The notes beneath the pieces were generated by a model. It searched no databases and had not been told where the DNA came from. It saw nothing but the letters and a program-made list of their open reading frames with translations. A program made the translations under genes and the position numbers. From NCBI GenBank assembly GCA_029876055.1, contig CM056877.1:4030001-4094000 (forward strand): a DNA stretch of 64,000 nucleotides, in the 5' to 3' direction. Shown here in pieces: positions 12,159-25,001 of the stretch; within the stretch, counting starts at the first letter, position 1, and each line of letters begins with the position of its first letter. The stretch is from Madurella fahalii (Eukaryota > Ascomycota > Sordariomycetes > Sordariales).

Positions 12159-12559
12159 CTGGAGTGGAAATAAAACACACCAAAGCAGGGCCTGTGTGCT
12201 GCAGCGAATCAGCTCTCCCGCACGATCAAACCAGTGTCTTAGCGGTTTTCGATCGCCCGCAGTGGGGAACCAAGGAGGCGCTGTCAGACAGCGACAAGGG
12301 GGGAAACATGGGAAGCGGGAAAGGGAAAACGGGTGCAGTTGCTCAGATGCGCGTGCGCGGGCGTTGTGGGTGTGCGGGCGTGCGGGTGCGCGGGTGCGGG
12401 CGTGCGTGTGGGTACACGGTCAAACGCTGGAGCGGATCCGACCGAACTGACCAAAATGGAATGAACGCAAGAAAAACCGAGCCGCCATCCGTCTGCTGCC
12501 CCAAACTCAAATGATCCACTCATTCCCAGCATTCCTCCCAGCATTCGGCGCCGTTCCGT

Positions 12560-12587
12560 CTCTCTCTCTCTCTAGAGAGAGAGAGAG
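12560..12587. repeat. Perfect 28-bp CT/AG palindrome
   Basis: A CT run on the left (12560-12573) and an AG run on the right (12574-12587) form a perfect inverted repeat centred on TCTAGA. It can form a 14-bp cruciform stem and is also a homopyrimidine/homopurine mirror. Confidence 0.95.
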
Positions 12588-13194
12588 GATGTGGGCAGCT
12601 GTGATGCAAGCAAGCTTGATACCCAGCGCGGCTGGGGCAATCGTGCCCGTGACGTACCTTGCGATGAGGAGGACAGTAACGCCTACTTCGTTGTGCTCAG
12701 TGCTCGGGTATTAGCGTGTAACGCGTTTGCTGACAAACGATGTTGGATGGCTGAATAGACGGGGTTCGTTGTTTAGATGCGCAAGAGCAAAGAATCAAGG
12801 TGTCGACGGGCCGTGCCGGTTGTTTGGTTGTTGTGGTTACTAAGGAATGATCATCGGCGCATAGATGCTCACGGACGGCGGCGGTGGCAAACGGTCGGGT
12901 GTTCCGGTGTTTAGGATTGGGCCGGTACGGGCCCGTGGGCGGGGCGCTCGTCGTCTGTTGGTTTCCGAGAGCCAGAGTTGGAGGGGAAGAGGAGAGCCGT
13001 ACACTAGACTCGGTCAAGGCGCAGAGCAACCCAAATTTTTCATCAACTTGAGCAAGTTCGCATAATGCCTGGCCTTCATTCACAAGTGAGTTACCCTACA
13101 AATACGTGTAGCTGGGACTTCCGGATACACAGTTGGCCAGCTTGTTAGTGAGCGCGGACCACATCCTTCTTCCAAACAGGCAACCACTTCTAGG

Positions 13195-13405
13195 ATCCAT
13201 CGTCGCGCCGAGCTAGCCAACTCTCCGTCGGGAACAGGATCAAGGGTCCCCTGAGATCACTGGGTCTCGGCTTTAAGCTCGATCCACAAAATTCCCAGGC
13301 CTGTACCCTTGTTTAGGGAATCGGCATAAGGCAACTCAGTCAACATCAAGGGTTCCCTTGAGCCTGTTCTAACAGAGAGTTACCACGTTGGAGCGACGAT
13401 AGATC
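13195..13405. repeat. Imperfect inverted repeat, ~60-bp arms with 90-bp spacer
   Basis: The left arm (13195-13254: ATCCATCGTCGCGCC, then AACTCTCCGT, GAACAGG, TCAAGGG) matches the reverse complement of the right arm (13345-13405: ATCTATCGTCGCTCC, AACTCTCTGT, GAACAGG, TCAAGGG) in the same order with mostly C/T and G/A differences. The right arm also holds an internal TCAAGGG-TT-CCCTTGA palindrome. This is a fold-back structure such as a degraded MITE or a mutated duplication; its identity is unknown. Confidence 0.6.
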
Positions 13406-16400
13406 ATGGACGCGGGTGCCCAGAATGGACCCCTGACGTTGAGGGGCCATATTCCGCTGTAGAGTGGTGAATAGCAGGTACAAATACAGTACAACTGGGC
13501 TCGTTCTTAGATTTATCCACACATCGATTCGGCCAGCACTAACAGGAGGGTTCGCTTTTGGCCGCAGCCTCTGTAGGTCTGTTACAGTACATGCACATGG
13601 TTCATCCGTAATAAAATGGATTCGAAAAGGTAATTACCGTACAGGTACCTCTATGCACCAACGGGCAGTTTGCATCAGCTACGTCGGTCGCACTCACTTC
13701 TAAATCCGGAGGCGGGTCTGTACAAAATATCAAGTCGTCTATCGTCGAGCTCATTAGGTGGAGCATCCTACGGGTCTCACCATGGTTCTTTTCGCAGTGC
13801 TTCCAGGTTGGGATACGTAGGGTATTGCCTGGGGTCAGGTACACGCGTATTGTATCTATGTACTGCAGAACCCGCCGAGGCGGTAGCAGCCCGGGTCGCA
13901 GCTGGGGCCGCAGGAGCCGGGATCAAAGCCAGGAAAAGAAGTCCTTTTGAGATCCAATGCTTCCCCGCCACTGCACTCTCAGACAGATACAGCTCAGCTG
14001 ACAGCGATGACGCTCGCGTGCCAACGGGCATTTTGCTGTGCCGTTCTTGCACACCAGAAGCCCATACTCTCTCTCCGTGTCTCATTCTCTCTCCCCCACG
14101 AGGCCTCACATTGCGTTATGCGCCACACGAACGGCTCTCGGAACGGCATTTGGGGGCCAAAACGATCGACAGATAACCACAAATCGAAACACCGAAACGT
14201 GAGCGAGTGTGACCAGGCAGGCAAGCGACTTGGAGCTAGTCAGGCCATTTGCTGCAACCGGCCGATGACACCGCTTCTCTACCCGCCTCAAGATAAGCAT
14301 GGGATGCAGGAATAGGTGGGTTGGCAAGCACTGCCGGACGGCGTCGACTCGATCCGATGAAGCCCACCTCGCTAAAACGCTCTCAACCTGCATTTGCTAA
14401 AACATCTCGCCGCTTCCATGGTCAGATTGTTGTCAGACAACGTTTCCGTCGGGGGATAATAAGCTTTATTTGGTGTCCCCGAAGTGAGTGAGGATGACCA
14501 CACAGGCCTCGCCAGGATAATATCGTAAGCCGTGTCGCAGCGTGAGCAGACAGCCCGGGAAACCGAGTATGACAGGGGCGGAAACGGCCTACTGTTCAAA
14601 AATCAAATGCTATACGGACCCATGTTTCTTCCTCGCTCCTTTCCACTTGATACGACGGGCTCCAGGGTCTGCCCAGGGAAAGAGTAATCACCTACCTGCC
14701 TGCTCTGTCGGCGAGTGCTCCGTGGGCCCTAGAATGAGCGGCTCCCGGAAGGTCCAAGACCGCCAGGTTACGTGTCGTAATTTTTCTCTAGCAGTGAACC
14801 AAGCGGCAAGCCCCTCAAAAAGTCACATGGCGTTGATCGGCTCCTTGATCGAATGCAAATACCGCATTAGTATGATCCGAGGCCCAGCAAGGCGGAAGCG
14901 CCAAGGGTAGTAGTAGTGTACGCACGGCACTACGTCACTTAGGTTCGTTCTGTTATCTTCCAGTTGGGCAGTCATCGCAAAGGCACGGTGTTGTGTATTT
15001 GTACTCGACACCAAAGTTTCATAGGGCGATGCCCCAATGCAGTTAACAAACGCATTGGGCAGTGGCGCGAAAAGAACATGAGAAAATACGAACCATTTCC
15101 TGACTCGACAAGTTTTGCCAGGACAAGACGCCAAGACTTTTCGCTTTCCACAACAGTGAGCGCCACCGAGTCCAATCGCTGTGCCAAGTAACGTTAACGT
15201 CGGACAGAATTTCGGCCTGACGGTCGCTATTCGCAAAAAAACAAAAGACGACAAAGACGCAAGGGATTAACGTATGCACGTCGGTGCTTTACCGGCAGGT
15301 CTGGCGGCATGGGCAAGGCATTAGTGAGTTGTAAGTGGCTGTCGTACCAGCCCAAAGCGGACATTTGATGCGCGAGCGTTGACCGAGTCGTCGTGCCCCT
15401 CTCGAGTTGGTTTGGAAGCCAGCCCTGGAAAGTTGTTACGGAGACCAGTCCGGCACTGCCTAAAACCTCGGTCTGCATCTCTGCCCGAACTCACATATCG
15501 ATCTTGCAAAAGCAAAAATCTCGCACAGGTATGGGGCTGCATGTGGCAGCACCTCTGCGGCTAGATTCCTGTCCCGTGTTGGTTGCCCCTCCGAAGCTGA
15601 CGACCCCGCCCTCGAAAGCTGTTGCCTGCCTTTCAGTTGCGCTGCGTACAGTACTTGATGTACGGGCGGTATGGGTATGTACCGTGTTCTAGATCGCCTG
15701 AGGGGGGGAGCCGGGCCGACAAATTTGTATGTGTACTAGTAGTAATCTCCAGAGGCCGTGTATGCCTCTCCCGCTCCGTTCCGTCCCAGCTAATTCGCCT
15801 GGCTGACAACAAGTGAAAAGCGAGTCCAGCGATACGAGCCTCGCACACCCTTCGATCATATGCACAAGTCGCACAGCACCCAAGAATGGCCGTCTACGTA
15901 GCGAGCTCTATGGACAGGAAGAACCCGAACACCCGAGGCAGGAGACTGAATTGCCGTCACAGCCAAGCACACGCATCATGCATGCAACATGAAGAGGGGC
16001 CCAGATCGAGGGTCGTGTCGTTCCCGGCTGGCAACGGAACATCTGTAGAACTGGGAAACAAGCTTGAATGTGAAGCGGGAGGTCATCTGGAGGAAAGGGC
16101 AGGGACTGCCCAACCAGGTGGCCATCCAGGCGGCCGTCCAATCGACCACCATCAACAGGGCCAAGCGTGCGAGAAGCAAGCAGGGATCCAAGGCAAGGAC
16201 GCGCTCCAGATTTCTCATTTTCTTTTTTCTTGTCTGACGGTTTGTTCCTTTTGTTCCTGTCCTCTCGTCATGTCCTCGTGAGCGGTGGGTCGTCGCTGCA
16301 GTCATCACAACCTTGAACCAGAAACTGGCCGAGAAATGCAATGCGCGTTACCTCAGAACACGGTGCATTCCTCGCGGCACCCTCCACACACCGTGTACGA

Positions 16401-19400
16401 CACTCGAGGCCGTCTCCCGCCCGTCACGCTGGTCCCCCCGCTCACGAGGGGTTTTCATGGCCTCTTCGGCAGCTTGGAGGAGGCCAAAGGGTGGGCTTCT
16501 CCCTTTAGCGAGCTGCAACCAAATTTCAGGGTATGTACCAAAGCTCTTGCACTGAGACATGATAACACTACTGGACGCGAGCCCTCGAACGGGGAAATTT
16601 TGGGAATTACTGCACCGAGTCGCCCTTCCACGCCGCCAACCCCGCCGTTTCACACCCTCTCGGCCTCGGCGCTTAAACCAGCGACCTGCCATAAGGTAGT
16701 ACGGCGGGCGGGAAGCGCCAACGGCTGGCTCAAATGGCTAGGCCGGAACAAAGTGAAGCGTGGCGACCGGACCCGTGGGCATCCGTGTGAAACAGAGGGA
16801 CGGTTGTGTCAGCAAGCCCCTCGTTCCCAAACCACGGAAATGGAGCTCCAAACGAGCTCCAAACCTCGGGGCTGGAGAGCTTGACGGGGGCAGTGCAGCC
16901 ATGTGGGTGGGGAAAAGCTTCTCGATAAAATCACGCTAGCGGGCGGGTGTGCGAGGTGTTTGGGGGAGGGGGAGGGCGGTCGCCAAACCTGTACTTTGCA
17001 TTCCCGCTTCGTGTCGTGTACCTCTGGATGCAACATCGGTCGGTCTCGTAAACATGGGGAAAGGAGACTGGACGTTGCCACGGCCAGCCCGCCGCGACGC
17101 TACTTGGGTATATTGCGGGTGACTCTTGCTCTGCTGTGGTACTTTGCACACCCCACGGCGCAGATGAAGGGCCTCCTCGGCGCAGAGTCCGCCGTCTCCA
17201 CTGGGAAGCCGGCCTCGGGTGGTGGAGACCAGGATCGGATGGATCGATGGAAACTGAGGGCGGCATGGATTCGCGTGCCGCCCGCTCTTCTTTAGGCTCA
17301 TCCCGTCGCCCTTCTTCCGGGTCCAGCCTCCCAATTGGCCGGCCCGATCTGCATCCTTGCACCTTTTTGACCACGGGCGCATGGGTAGTGCGCTGCGGCA
17401 CATGCATCCCGCAGAAGCCATTGGCTGGCACTTTGACCGATCGCATTCTTCCCTGAACCTCGCTTCTCCCGGTTCCAAGTGACGCGGGACCAGAGCGGCG
17501 GTCGAGCGACCTGTTTGGAGCCGATGTCCATTCCCCGCAATGTGCTTTTCAGCGGTGGTGGCGTCTCCAACTGCCATGTTTCGTTGATTGCGCGCCCAAG
17601 AGAGCCCCTGCCGCATGCAAACATCCTCCAACTTCGGCCCTGCAACACGCCAAGGCCCCGTGTTTTGCATCCACACCTGTCGTCCGGCATCCAAGATGTG
17701 ACAAGATCGAGAAGCAAACATTGCATTCGTGACATTGCCTAAGGCCCGCGGTCGGCAAAAACGGTATTGTGCGACAGATCTCGTCAGTCTTAGTTCATGG
17801 CTGCTCCACACGCCAATAGGAAGGCGTTGTCGGGCCCGAAGCTCGAAGGACATAGCGTTGCTGCCGGGCGGCGGTCTCCAGCCGCGAGCCGACCGGCAAG
17901 CAACTCTCGGCACCCGAAGCTACTACGTTAGTAGAAGCGGACCAGATCCGGAAAATACCTGCACAGAACACAGCACTACAATAGACGCACGTACGAAGTA
18001 CACCTACATGCTGGATCAAGCGCCACGTCCTGTCGAAAGCGAAGGGGTTTCCAACGTCCCGGCTGGACGGGTGCGAGCTATGTGCGAACGTGACCTTGCA
18101 AAGGCCGGAAACACCCGTCCTGTTGTGCCCGGGGTTTCTTAGGGGCATCGACACCGGCTGCAGTCGGTCACAACCCCCTTTCGACACGTGTCCCACAGCC
18201 TCGGTTTGCCCAGCTGCGGGGAGACGCTAGTGCGAAACCACCCTTGTCCTTGGCGCTGTTGATGAGAGATTGGTCGTTGAGAAATCTGCAGAGTCAAATC
18301 ACGCCACCGGAACGCGACTACGGCCAGCATCTGGTTCTTCCTGGCTCGTGCAGCGAAGGCATGCGCCTGCGAACTATCTCAAGCTTTGCAGCTAGGGTGG
18401 CTATCCGCAGACGGCTAAGAAATCCGCTTGGGGGAGATATCCATCTGGGTTGGTGAATGGCAAGCAAGACTCCTTCGCAATCCATGATCTACCACTTTGT
18501 GGGGCTGGGAATCAAGCTGCATGGGCCACCAAGCCATCAAGCCATGGGGCTGATAATGGAACTCAGCAACACCATACAAACCTCTCTATATCAGCCTTTT
18601 CCAACCGCAGCTGATTCAAGCCAATACTATGTGCAGATAGATCTGTGGCTAGCAGTGATGGGCACAGAACACGGCCCGAACGAGAGCCTGACAAAAGGGT
18701 CCGGAGGGCATCGACAGAGTCGGGCTAGGACCGACGAGGATAATACAAATGTACTGTACCCTCAAAAGTCGAGACCGCACTGGGCAGAGGAGCATCCCGA
18801 ACGTTATTCTGTCTGGGAGTTTCAGCCTCCGGTCACGGGAGGGACGCTGTCAAGCTACCCTGAACGGTCCCGCTAGGATATGGACAGGCATTGGCGGAGG
18901 TAACGTTAAAGCGCACTGGAAAATCACAGGCACCCAGCACTCACATTTCCCAAAAAGCCCGATCGCCAGAGGCAACCGGGTCAAGCCACCACCATAACAA
19001 CAGCTTCGTGCTCTCGTGCATTGTTTGATACCGCGCCTCAATGTGAGCGACCGCTAGGATTGTGTCGCATGCATAGACGGCTCACCGGCCCTGATTCGGT
19101 CAAGAGTTAGTGGGCTCAACAGGCCTTACCGCTTGGCCGATCATGCCCAACTTCTGATAACGCTCATTGATTCTTCGAAAAAGGAACAATGAGTCAGGAT
19201 TCTGACGCACTAATCTCGCCCTTTGACCTCCTATTACTCCTTTACACGCTAGACCGCACGCCTAACCCGCAGCGATGCAACCTACATAGATAATTGTGAC
19301 TGGTACTATACAACTAATGTTTGTCAAAGAATGGGAGCACCATGATACTGGGTGGCGACGGGATGCACGGGTCGAAAGAACCAATCCTTCTTCGTGAGAG

Positions 19401-22400
19401 CAGAGAGCTTGGGCGTATCATTGATGCAAGCGCCGGTTGACTAAGGCAGAATATGTGATCAATCATATCCTGGGCGTAGGATGCAACCAACACAAGCAAG
19501 GGAGGAAATGGCACGGCAGGGGATAGGTGCCGCGGGGATCCGGAATCCTCGAGTCCATCCCCAGAGGCACTCGTTGCATCAAGGTTGCTTCAACGGCCGA
19601 ATCAAAAGGGTGGGCTCTGGTTGCATCCGCCGAAAGGTTACTACTAGGCACTGTCCGCAAAGCCGATTCCTTTGCTGTGTAATTTTGTGTACACGCCGCT
19701 GGCGATGATGCCGGTCGCTCGCCTGATGGTGGCTCGCTGCAACCGCTAACAATGGTTGCGGTGCAAGCGAACTTCCCAAAGCGTGCGTGTTTGAAAAAGA
19801 TGGACCCAAACTATAGGCACCGAGCAATAAGTTTTGAAATACCCATGGCTTGGCGACAAGAGGCGGCCAGCTCGGGTGCACCATGGCGTCCCGGGTCGGC
19901 CGACTGCGACGGCACAGAAATCCCAGTAAACAGGCCATGGCCTGCCAGGCGCCAACCAACGAGCGCTGCGACGCAGTCAAGCGGCACAAACAACACCCCG
20001 GGGTCTAGGCTGTTCCTTCCAGAACCAGTGAAATGGCGGTCAACGGAAGCAGCCCCCTCCTCCACCGCCCCTTACCAGGAAAATGGGTTGCATGGGAAGG
20101 GACTGAGGCGCTGTAGGCCCCCGACAACATCAAGACGAACATCAAGTTCGCTGGAGAGCGGCTGCTTTTCTCGTTCGCACCCTTGAACCAATTGCCGACG
20201 GCTCGGACGAATCAACGCATGTCTTGGCGGTCACGTGCGGTAGTTCTCCTGCACTCCACATCTCGCTTTCCGTGCAGGTTCCCGTCTTGTGCGATCAAAA
20301 AATGGTTTCTCCTGGACAGGCTGGGAATGAGGTGCCCTGTGAGAACCCGGCCAGCCTCTTCTGCATAATCGCACCTCTTCTGAACGAGCCTTCCGTGACT
20401 CGGGTTGTGGTCGAAGTTTGACCCGAGCAGAGCTGTTTCCGGGCCGGGTGATGCCTGGCCCACGTCGAGCCTCGAGCCAGATGAGAGCCGACATCAACCG
20501 GCCATGGTTAGAGAGGCCTGTTGCGGACCGAAAGGATAACTGCTTTCTTCCTCTTGGCTTTTCCCAACCGATCGCCGTGGCATCACCCGCCCTATCATCG
20601 ATCAAGTGTCTAACCAGACAGAGCAACATACAAGAGCCCGCTGCATCCCCGACCACGAACCAGACTTCGTTTTTCCCTCGTGGAGATTTGCGCCGTCCAG
20701 TCAGTCTGCTCAAACCGTCTTTCCCTTCATCTCAGCAGCCTCGTTCCTCTTTTTCTGCCCCACGCACCCTGTTCCCCCGCCTCGTGAGCGTCCCCATCAT
20801 TCACACTCTTTTCTAATTAGCTCTTACCTTGCAGTAGCGCCTGCCGTCGGTAACCACCAGGACGTTCATCTGCTCGGTCAGGTCCAAATACACGTGAGCC
20901 AGGAATGGAAATACGCAGCGTCAACGACGATTTTAGACATATTCCGCTCAACCACTTATAGCCAATGGGGATCGCAAGAGACGGACCAGGGTGCCCTGGT
21001 TGCGCCACGTTGCAATGGGGGCCAGATGTATGTACGTACAGTACCTTCCCGTTCCGCGCTTCCCGGTGCCACTGCCCGTCATTGCCTCCGTCCTGCGCTA
21101 CCCGTTGCGCGGAGTGGGTGCGTCAGCATCGGCTGACACAGGCCACCGGCCAAAAGCGAGATTGCTGCATTTGCGCCATGTAGGGCTGAGCGACTCTTGA
21201 CCGCCAAAATCCGAGCATCCTACGTAGTAGAGCAGCACTGCACGATCCCCGGCTAAAATACCACTCGACTGCATTGTCCGAGATGGAAGCCGCCGTGCGT
21301 GTTTTTATTTTAATTTACGGCACCGATTCTCGTGGCTTCCAGCATCGCAGATGACTAGCTGCACTTGCTTTAAGTGATTCCCGTGGAGGTCGACCATCGG
21401 ACTGGTCACATTGGAGCTTTTTGGTGCGACTTCAGCTCGCTCGCCACCAAATGGCGTTAGCAAGCCGCGACGTGATCACCAACCACGGCGCGCGCCGGAG
21501 CAGTATGCCCGTGGGTCGTGTGGGACAACAAGTCCATCAGCACGGCTCGGCCACCGCTCACATGGATATCACCCTCATGTGCGGTACTTATCCCTGCATG
21601 GCTCGGCTGCTGCTTCAATTCACACACCCGTCGGCAATAAATGGCTCGTCGGCACATGGCCCTCGCCGTTCCGACCAAGCCATTTCCCTGGGCCTGCTTG
21701 ACAATGGTGCTGCGCCGCGGGCCTGAGTTCCCGAGTCCCTGAATAGTAGATCCAAGGCAAAATCGCAGTCGACTGACAACCAAGTGTGACCTACCGACCA
21801 CACTGAACTCTGTTTATTTTTCCTGGCTCTCATCCCATCGGCTGCCCGGTTGCATCCACCATTGGCTGGGGGATGCCGCGATCTGTCGACGTCGGGCCGC
21901 GAAATGGGACTGGGCGATGCGCCGTCATGACGATGCACACGTTTGGAGCAAAAGGCAACGTATCGTGGAGCCCAAGGTTGGAGTCATCGCGTTTGGATGA
22001 AACCGCGGGCGGTCTCCTGATGATCCTTGGGCTGTGGTTGGATGTCGGCGACCATGCCGAATCAGCAGCCCCGTGGCACACACCAGGAACACAGCCCGCA
22101 GCGCGACGGATTCTCCCATGTTTCAACGTTGGAGTTGATTGCCGATCGGGCCCGGTACCAAAACGTGCGCATGGCATTGACTGGGGCCGAGGTTGAGAGC
22201 GTCCAGAAGCTAAGGGAATTACCCTGGGCGAAACGGCGGTGAGAAACAAGGTCGTAGCCCACACCCTCGCTAAAGGGCCCCAACGCTGCTTGTTCGTCGT
22301 GCATTTCAGCGCCGCCCGTGCCTACTCATTCGGCGCGAGCTCCGTGCATTCGCAAGTGAGCCAGCCTCCGGCCGCTGCACTCGGCCATCACATCACCTTC

Positions 22401-23559
22401 CAACAGAGTTCTAGTTGGGCATGCTGGACATCCAAGCCCCAGGGTTGCACGACAGCAGCGCCAGTGGGTCCCAGGTTTCTCCCCAGCGCCCTTGCTGTAC
22501 TGTACCCAAGGCAGCTTTCGTGATGGCTGGATCCCAACGGTCAGGGCACTCCAGTTTCAAGGGATGGCGCCTCTTACTGCCCAACAAACCTGCCTGGGAG
22601 ATCCGTCGGAACCCGCTGTGTGGCGGGCTGGTGGTTGCACCCTGCCAGGCCGCAGGCCAATGACAGGCGGAGCAGGTATTGCCCAGTGCGCTGTCACACC
22701 TTGCTTGTGGGATCTGACAGTCCCGCCCCGGGCGGGTACGGACGGGAGGACGAGTCTTGTGAGACCCCACTGAAGCACATCATCGAGCCTCTCCCCCCAC
22801 CAGACGTCAGACCAGAGAGATGGAGAGGGAGGGGAAAATAAATAAAATAAAAAATAAAATAAAATTAAAATATAATTTAAAAAAAAGAGCGCGCGAGAGA
22901 GACACAGAGAGAGAGGGCAGTGAGCTAGCAGCGCCTCATCTCGCCGTGGAAAGGGCATGGATCCCAGATCCCTCGCGTGGGGTTCCGCTCCAGGTCGGCT
23001 TCGACCAACCACCCGCTGCCGCATGCAACGCAGCACAGCACTGCACATACACCAACTCTACTCCCCAACTTGCATGGATGGAGTCCACTGATCACAAGGT
23101 CGGGGAGAACCCGCCTCCTGTTTCGTTAGCCTACGCGCTCATCTATCCCTTCCCCCCTTCCCCCCAATCGCCCCGCTCGCTCACGGGCAGCGTGCAGCAA
23201 GCCTCTTGCCATTCTGCTCGCCCTGCAGCAAACAAGACGCGGCAGCAAAGCCGCCGTCCGTGTGAGGGATTTGGAAGGTCCGTCCGGCATCTTTTGATTG
23301 CTACATACAGCACAAGCTAAGGTAGATAGTGTGAGCCAACCCCAGACGGTTGTTGAGATTGGGGAAACATGGCTGGGTTGCACGAAATTGCTGCGCATGG
23401 CGTGTGAGACAGGAGAAATAAGGAGGGGCGTGAAGCAGGTGTCCTCACTGCTTCCTGCTCCCGCTCCCCGTCCCCTATCACATGTATTACATGTATTACG
23501 AGCGTACGGGAGGGTACGTGATGTACCCTGGAAGTTGGTAGCGGGTGACCTTGGGTCCA

Positions 23560-23588
23560 CCCCCCTCCCCCCTGGGAGGGGAGGGGGG
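23560..23588. repeat. C/G hairpin (11-bp stem, 7-nt loop)
   Basis: The arms CCCCCCTCCCC and GGGGAGGGGGG are exact reverse complements separated by seven bases. The G-rich strand also has G-tracts that could form a quadruplex. Confidence 0.85.
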
Positions 23589-25001
23589 CCCCGTTTCCCT
23601 GTGACTGGCACCGACTGCGGACCGAGGCGGGGTCGTGCATTTCCCATGGATCGTCGGTGCGATCGTTCGTACCCGTTGTCAGACCCAAGGCGCACTAATT
23701 TGCTCGTCGGGAATTTTGGGTCCCACGTCGCCGGGGCGGCGCGCGGCGTCATTGCTCTATCGGGACAAGCGCAAAGAGGGCCCCCCGAAAAAAAAAGAAG
23801 CAGTGGGAAGGGGACTCAATCCCCGAACCGACGGGTTCGATCCCATGGCTTTCCACTCAACCTCTCAGCACGCGGATTGGCGCTCTGCAGGACCAAATTT
23901 TCGGCACAATTTGCGGGGTTGCGAGCTATCGTGGGAGGCCAGGAGAACAGACGGACCCAATCGCCGGCCGGGTCTAGAGAAGAGAAGGAAAAAAAAGAAA
24001 AAAAAAAAGAAAAAAAAAGAAAAAGAACCCACCCCCTTCCAATGTGATGTTGAGCGTGTTTCGAGTGTTTGTTGTTGGTCGCGGGGCGCAGTCCGAACCG
24101 GCCCCGCCCGTCTGGCACGCAATGGGGGGAGGGGGGGGGTCCCATCATCTTTTATTTTTTCTTTTCCCATCCGGAGCGAAGCCCAGCTCTGGGGCGGGTA
24201 ATAATGTAACTCTAAATGGGCCCGTCGTCATTGTCGTTCGATACCCACTGCGTCGTCCCGCTCCCGCGTCCGGGTCCCTTTCGTGCGCGCCCTGACTTTT
24301 GAACGCTCGAGCGGCCGGTCCCATTCCTCTGTATTGCGAGCCGCTGTCAAGTCCGTCCCGTCTGGAACAAAGAGAAGGTCTGTTCTTTCGCCGGTCGGCA
24401 AGGGCTGGGAAAGGAGGTGGGTAGCGGGTTTATCGCTGGAAAGGGGATTATCCCGAGTGGATACCACCAGTACTTTGCCCAATGTGTCGTGCGTGCTTCC
24501 GTACTGGTACAGTGCCGTGTAGAAGAAAGGACCATCTGTGCACTGTGGACAATATCGCTGCGCTGAGGGGCACTTTGACGATGGCGAAGGACGAGTAACA
24601 GTAGACCTTTCTGACTCAGTACTATGCTTGAAGGGGACTTTGCACGTAATCAGCCTCGACTCTCAGGTTTCTCTGCGGCGTTGATAGGGGGAGCTTGGGG
24701 CTTCGTTGGTCAAGAAGACGCCCTCTCGAGCCGAGAAGTGGCCGATATCTTTCCGTGCTGAGAACGACGACGTGTACCCAACCTCGAATCTTGGAGAGAT
24801 AAAAAGACTGGCAATGAACTTTTCTTTTGGGCAATCAGGGTCAACAACTTGAATCTCGATACATCGACAATCTCTATTGGCCGGAAGACTGGAACGAGAA
24901 AACAGTCTACCCGTCAACGACAGCCCCCAACGAAGCGAACTCTGCCGGTTCAGCGCCTGCGTCGCGATACCACCTACTCTTGACCAGCTTACCAAGCAAC
25001 C

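Larger units (their letters stand above)
11047..25001. other. Gene desert, 14 kb, upstream of both the transcription factor and the methyltransferase
   Basis: I see no supported protein-coding gene. Many medium-length open frames exist on both strands (the longest is 325 codons, 17913-16936 minus). They overlap one another in several frames and lack domains, as expected from stop-poor G+C-rich DNA. The region holds the duplicated blocks at 11295-12158, a TATAAATA at 11807-11814 between them, a G/C/T-rich purine-pyrimidine alternation at 12345-12415, the palindrome at 12560-12587, a large imperfect inverted repeat at 13195-13405, and a C/G hairpin at 23560-23588. The strings ACAGTAC/GTACTGT and CTACGTAGTA recur. 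Being the shared 5' flank of a regulator, it could hold long-range regulatory DNA or noncoding RNAs; that is inference. Confidence 0.55.

Noticed and set aside
16936..17913. 325-codon minus-strand open frame in the gene desert
   Set aside because: Other frames on both strands are open over the same bases, the composition looks random, and I see no domain, intron support or codon bias.
23760..23850. Possible tRNA or Pol III gene (GGGTTCGATCCC next to a T-run on the minus strand)
   Set aside because: A B-box-like string is present, but the T-arm does not pair properly and no cloverleaf of normal length can be drawn.
23298..24047. 249-codon plus-strand open frame
   Set aside because: Its end is a Lys/Glu run translated from an A-rich tract, and the rest has no family signature.
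997..25001. RIP-degraded transposon block
   Set aside because: The region is not strongly A+T-rich and no transposase, reverse transcriptase or terminal repeats of normal length are visible.
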